From NCBI GenBank assembly GCA_965660145.1, contig CBFHYX010000004.1, forward strand, positions 124,001 through 188,000: a stretch of DNA of 64,000 nucleotides, read 5' to 3'. The translations under genes were made by a program, and so were the position numbers. The stretch comes from JABURQ01 sp029243145 (GTDB lineage Bacteria > Planctomycetota > Planctomycetia > Planctomycetales > Planctomycetaceae). Within the stretch, counting starts at the first letter, position 1; every line of letters begins with the position of its first letter. The notes under the pieces were generated by a model. The model did not search any database. It worked only from the letters and a program-made list of their open reading frames with translations, and had not been told where the DNA came from. This document shows positions 61,928-64,000 of this stretch, piece after piece.

Positions 61928-62723
61928 GCTTTGTGACGACCACCTGGCGCTTGGCCCGATCAATCCCGTACAGCATCCCCGACTGCTTTCGATCCCAGGC
62001 GATCCCTTGGCCGGTGATTTCAACTTTGATCGTCCGCACGAGTTTTAATGTTGGTCCCGCCTTGGGGATTGCCAATTGATATAACTCTCCGAGATCATGT
62101 CCTGTGCAGTAAATATATCCTCCCGGTCCCCAACTTCCCCCCGAGCAACTGTGCGGATCGAAGCGGTCGAGAACTTCTTTCGGAAAGACATAATCACCGG
62201 TTCTGCGCCAGCGTCGGTCGAATTTGACTAATGAAGTGTAGGTATGGGGTTTGGAGAAGGGGGTGTTGTTATCTTTCTTGGAGTAATGAGCAAAAACCAC
62301 CCACCATCCATCATCACGTTGGTCGACCCAAGTCAGAGATCCTTCATAAACCCCGAAACTATGTGAACCGATATGATTCAGGGTCGCGGTATCAAAAATC
62401 TCCACCGAACTGGCTTCCGGGAGTTGAGGATAATTCGAGGATGCGCAATACAGCTTGCTGTCAATGATGATGCCGGCGTTCAAATGGGTGAGTGGAGTTT
62501 CTTCGTTAGCCTTCCAGAGTGAAACCCGTTGTCCGGTTTTTTTGTCGTATTTCCCGATGACCGAATTCGCGATCGCATAAAAATGGTGTTGATCAACGGC
62601 GATACCTTGAGTCGCTTCGGGAGCGTCCCACCGTGTGATCAATTCGGCGACTGGGTCGTCAGCCGCCAGCATCTGAAGATTGGGAAAGAGTAGCGATAAC
62701 AAAATAAAACACAGGCACTTCAT
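61905..62723 (-). CDS. Secreted propeller-like protein of unknown function
   Basis: A 272-residue protein with a signal peptide (about 1-20, ending MLAAD). It contains several beta-blade-like segments: GIAVDQHHFYAIANSVIGKY, GIIIDSKLYCASSNYPQLP, SLVKFDRRWRRTGDYVF and GGYIYCTGHDLGELYQLAIP. This fits a beta-propeller of the type found in NHL-like or YncE-like proteins, but no family can be named with confidence. The ATG at 62723 has AGGTG upstream and is preferred to the GTG at 62732. It is divergent from a sulfatase gene and overlaps the pectate lyase gene tail to tail. Confidence 0.75.
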   Translation of the reverse strand: MKCLCFILLSLLFPNLQMLAADDPVAELITRWDAPEATQGIAVDQHHFYAIANSVIGKYDKKTGQRVSLWKANEETPLTHLNAGIIIDSKLYCASSNYPQLPEASSVEIFDTATLNHIGSHSFGVYEGSLTWVDQRDDGWWVVFAHYSKKDNNTPFSKPHTYTSLVKFDRRWRRTGDYVFPKEVLDRFDPHSCSGGSWGPGGYIYCTGHDLGELYQLAIPKAGPTLKLVRTIKVEITGQGIAWDRKQSGMLYGIDRAKRQVVVTKLTFPDSH

Positions 62724-62866
62724 TAAGATCACCTTTTCAAGAAACTGGTTGAATGAATCTCACAGTAACCGTTCAAGATCGATGTGACATGAAATTTCAT
62801 TGAAGATTCTATGATGTGAATTCGGTAGAATCGCTTTTTAGCACTCTCTTCTCGAAAGATACCGTA

Positions 62867-64000
62867 ATGCGTCCTTTTTATCTCACGATATTTTTTCTGA
62901 TCGGCCTGAATCCAGCACTCTTCGCCGCCGACCGCCCGAATATTCTCTGGATCACCTGCGAAGACACCTCACCACACTTTGGGTGCTACGATGACGATTT
63001 CGCCATCACTCCCAATGTTGACGCATTGGCAGAGCAGGGCGTCCGCTACACCAATGCATTTGCCTATACCGGCGTTTGCGCTCCCAGTCGCTCTTGCCTG
63101 ATCACGGGTCTGTATCCGCTACGTCTCGGCAGTCAAAATATGCGGTCGAGCTCTGTACTCCCCAAGAAAATCCGTTGTTTTACTGAGTACCTTCGAGATG
63201 CCGGCTATTACTGCACGAATAATTCCAAAGAAGACTACAACTTCAAACGTCCTGAAACTGCATGGGATGAGTCCAGCAAGAAAGCGCATTGGCGGAACCG
63301 GAAAGCGGGACAACCCTTCTTCTCCATCTTCAATTTTACGGTCTGCCATCAATCGCAAATTTTTTGTAGCGAGAAAAAGTATCAGTCAAACACTAAACGA
63401 CTCACTGAGGAACAACGCCACGATCCTGCGAATGTCTTTGTGCCGCCCATCCATCCCGACATTCCCGAGTTCCGCAAGGAGTGGGCTCGCCATTATGACA
63501 ATGTCACTGCAATGGACTATCAGGTCGGCGATGTTTTAAAGCAGTTGAACGAAGACGACCTTGAAGAGAATACGATTGTCTTCTTCTATTCCGATCACGG
63601 CACAGGCATGCCGTCCATCAAAATGTTTGCCTGGGGGCCGGGTCTGGAAGTTCCTTTGGTGATCCGATTTCCGAAGAAGTATGAGCATCTCGCTCCGACC
63701 CCACCGGGAGAGACCACCGATCGGCTGGTCAACTTCGTGGACTTTGGTCCCACGGCTCTCAGTTTGGCCGGTGTTAAAGTTCCAAAACATATGCAGGGCA
63801 GGGCGTTTCTTGGCGAACAAGAGACTCAACCAAGAGACTTTGTCTTTGGAGGCAAAGAGCGTCAGGCGGAATGCGTCGATCTGATCCGTTACGTTCGTAA
63901 TCAGAAATTCCAATACAATCGCAATTTTCATCCTGAGCTTCCGTTCGGCCAGTACATGAGTTACGTCTGGAACCACGACAGCATGCAAGCGTGGTACGCC
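62867..64000 (+). CDS. Secreted type I sulfatase (partial, right edge)
   Basis: 378 residues are visible before the window ends. A signal peptide (about 1-21) leads to NILWITCEDTSPHFGCY (metal site with E32/D33). The formylglycine motif is C71-A-P-S-R75 followed by LITGLYP. The later metal site is FFYSDHGTGM. The residues DRLVNFVDFGPTALSLAGV are typical of heparan-sulfatase-like or choline-sulfatase-like S1 enzymes. It differs strongly from the sulfatase at 9069-10601 (CTPTR type), so substrates probably differ. The end of the gene lies beyond the window. Confidence 0.93.
   Translation, partial: MRPFYLTIFFLIGLNPALFAADRPNILWITCEDTSPHFGCYDDDFAITPNVDALAEQGVRYTNAFAYTGVCAPSRSCLITGLYPLRLGSQNMRSSSVLPKKIRCFTEYLRDAGYYCTNNSKEDYNFKRPETAWDESSKKAHWRNRKAGQPFFSIFNFTVCHQSQIFCSEKKYQSNTKRLTEEQRHDPANVFVPPIHPDIPEFRKEWARHYDNVTAMDYQVGDVLKQLNEDDLEENTIVFFYSDHGTGMPSIKMFAWGPGLEVPLVIRFPKKYEHLAPTPPGETTDRLVNFVDFGPTALSLAGVKVPKHMQGRAFLGEQETQPRDFVFGGKERQAECVDLIRYVRNQKFQYNRNFHPELPFGQYMSYVWNHDSMQAWYA

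Overview
The window looks like chromosomal DNA of a planctomycete, probably order Planctomycetales, with a moderate base composition. The evidence is the co-occurrence of families that are typical of, or strongly expanded in, that phylum. These are PSCyt1/DUF1549/DUF1553 surface proteins with CxxCH haem motifs paired with DUF1501 proteins, a DUF1552 + DUF1592/1588/1585 pair, CxPxR sulfatases, WPQWRGP-type PQQ propeller proteins, neutral-ceramidase-like proteins and sialate-O-acetylesterase-like proteins. No rRNA genes were seen and there is one tRNA.

Region 1 (1-16.9 kb) is ordinary chromosome. It holds two very large tandem exported or membrane-anchored beta-rich proteins, an inositol-monophosphatase-family enzyme, a zinc-ribbon membrane protein, a sulfatase, TspO, a lipoprotein, a PQQ propeller protein and a methyltransferase. 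It ends in a small Tad/Flp pilus locus: a prepilin peptidase, a 48-residue membrane peptide, two TadE-like pseudopilins and a Flp pilin with a sigma54-like promoter. The last gene of that locus, TadG-like, survives only as its first ~20 codons and runs into the 3' end of a GH5 cellulase gene on the other strand. The cellulase forms an overlapping operon with a PhoD-like phosphatase.

Region 2 (20.2-59.2 kb) reads as a ~39 kb genomic island integrated at the 3' end of tRNA-Ser(GCT). A truncated tyrosine integrase and three TTTGTGGCA direct repeats lie just inside the left end. At the right end there are two more such repeats, a copy of the tRNA 3' end and then a strong terminator, as expected if integration separated the tRNA from its terminator. 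The cargo is mainly catabolic or surface-exposed: a five-bladed-propeller protein and a DUF4838/CBM9/TPR protein bordered by arrays of 46-bp hairpin repeats, two PSCyt/DUF1501 pairs, an orphan DUF1501 gene, a DUF1552/DUF1592 pair, a predicted sugar-acid operon (enolase-superfamily dehydratase, DHDPS-like aldolase, MFS transporter, ceramidase-like protein), a three-hydrolase fusion protein and a second sialate-O-acetylesterase-like protein. Decayed insertion sequences, a second integrase fragment and several broken genes lie between the modules, so the island is old and mosaic.

Region 3 (59.3-64 kb) returns to chromosome-like genes: an SGNH hydrolase, a PL10-type pectate lyase, a small propeller-like secreted protein and a second sulfatase cut by the window edge. 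Taken together, the content points to polysaccharide and sulfated-glycan degradation. The most unusual signals are the 46-bp hairpin arrays, the island boundaries and the triple hydrolase.
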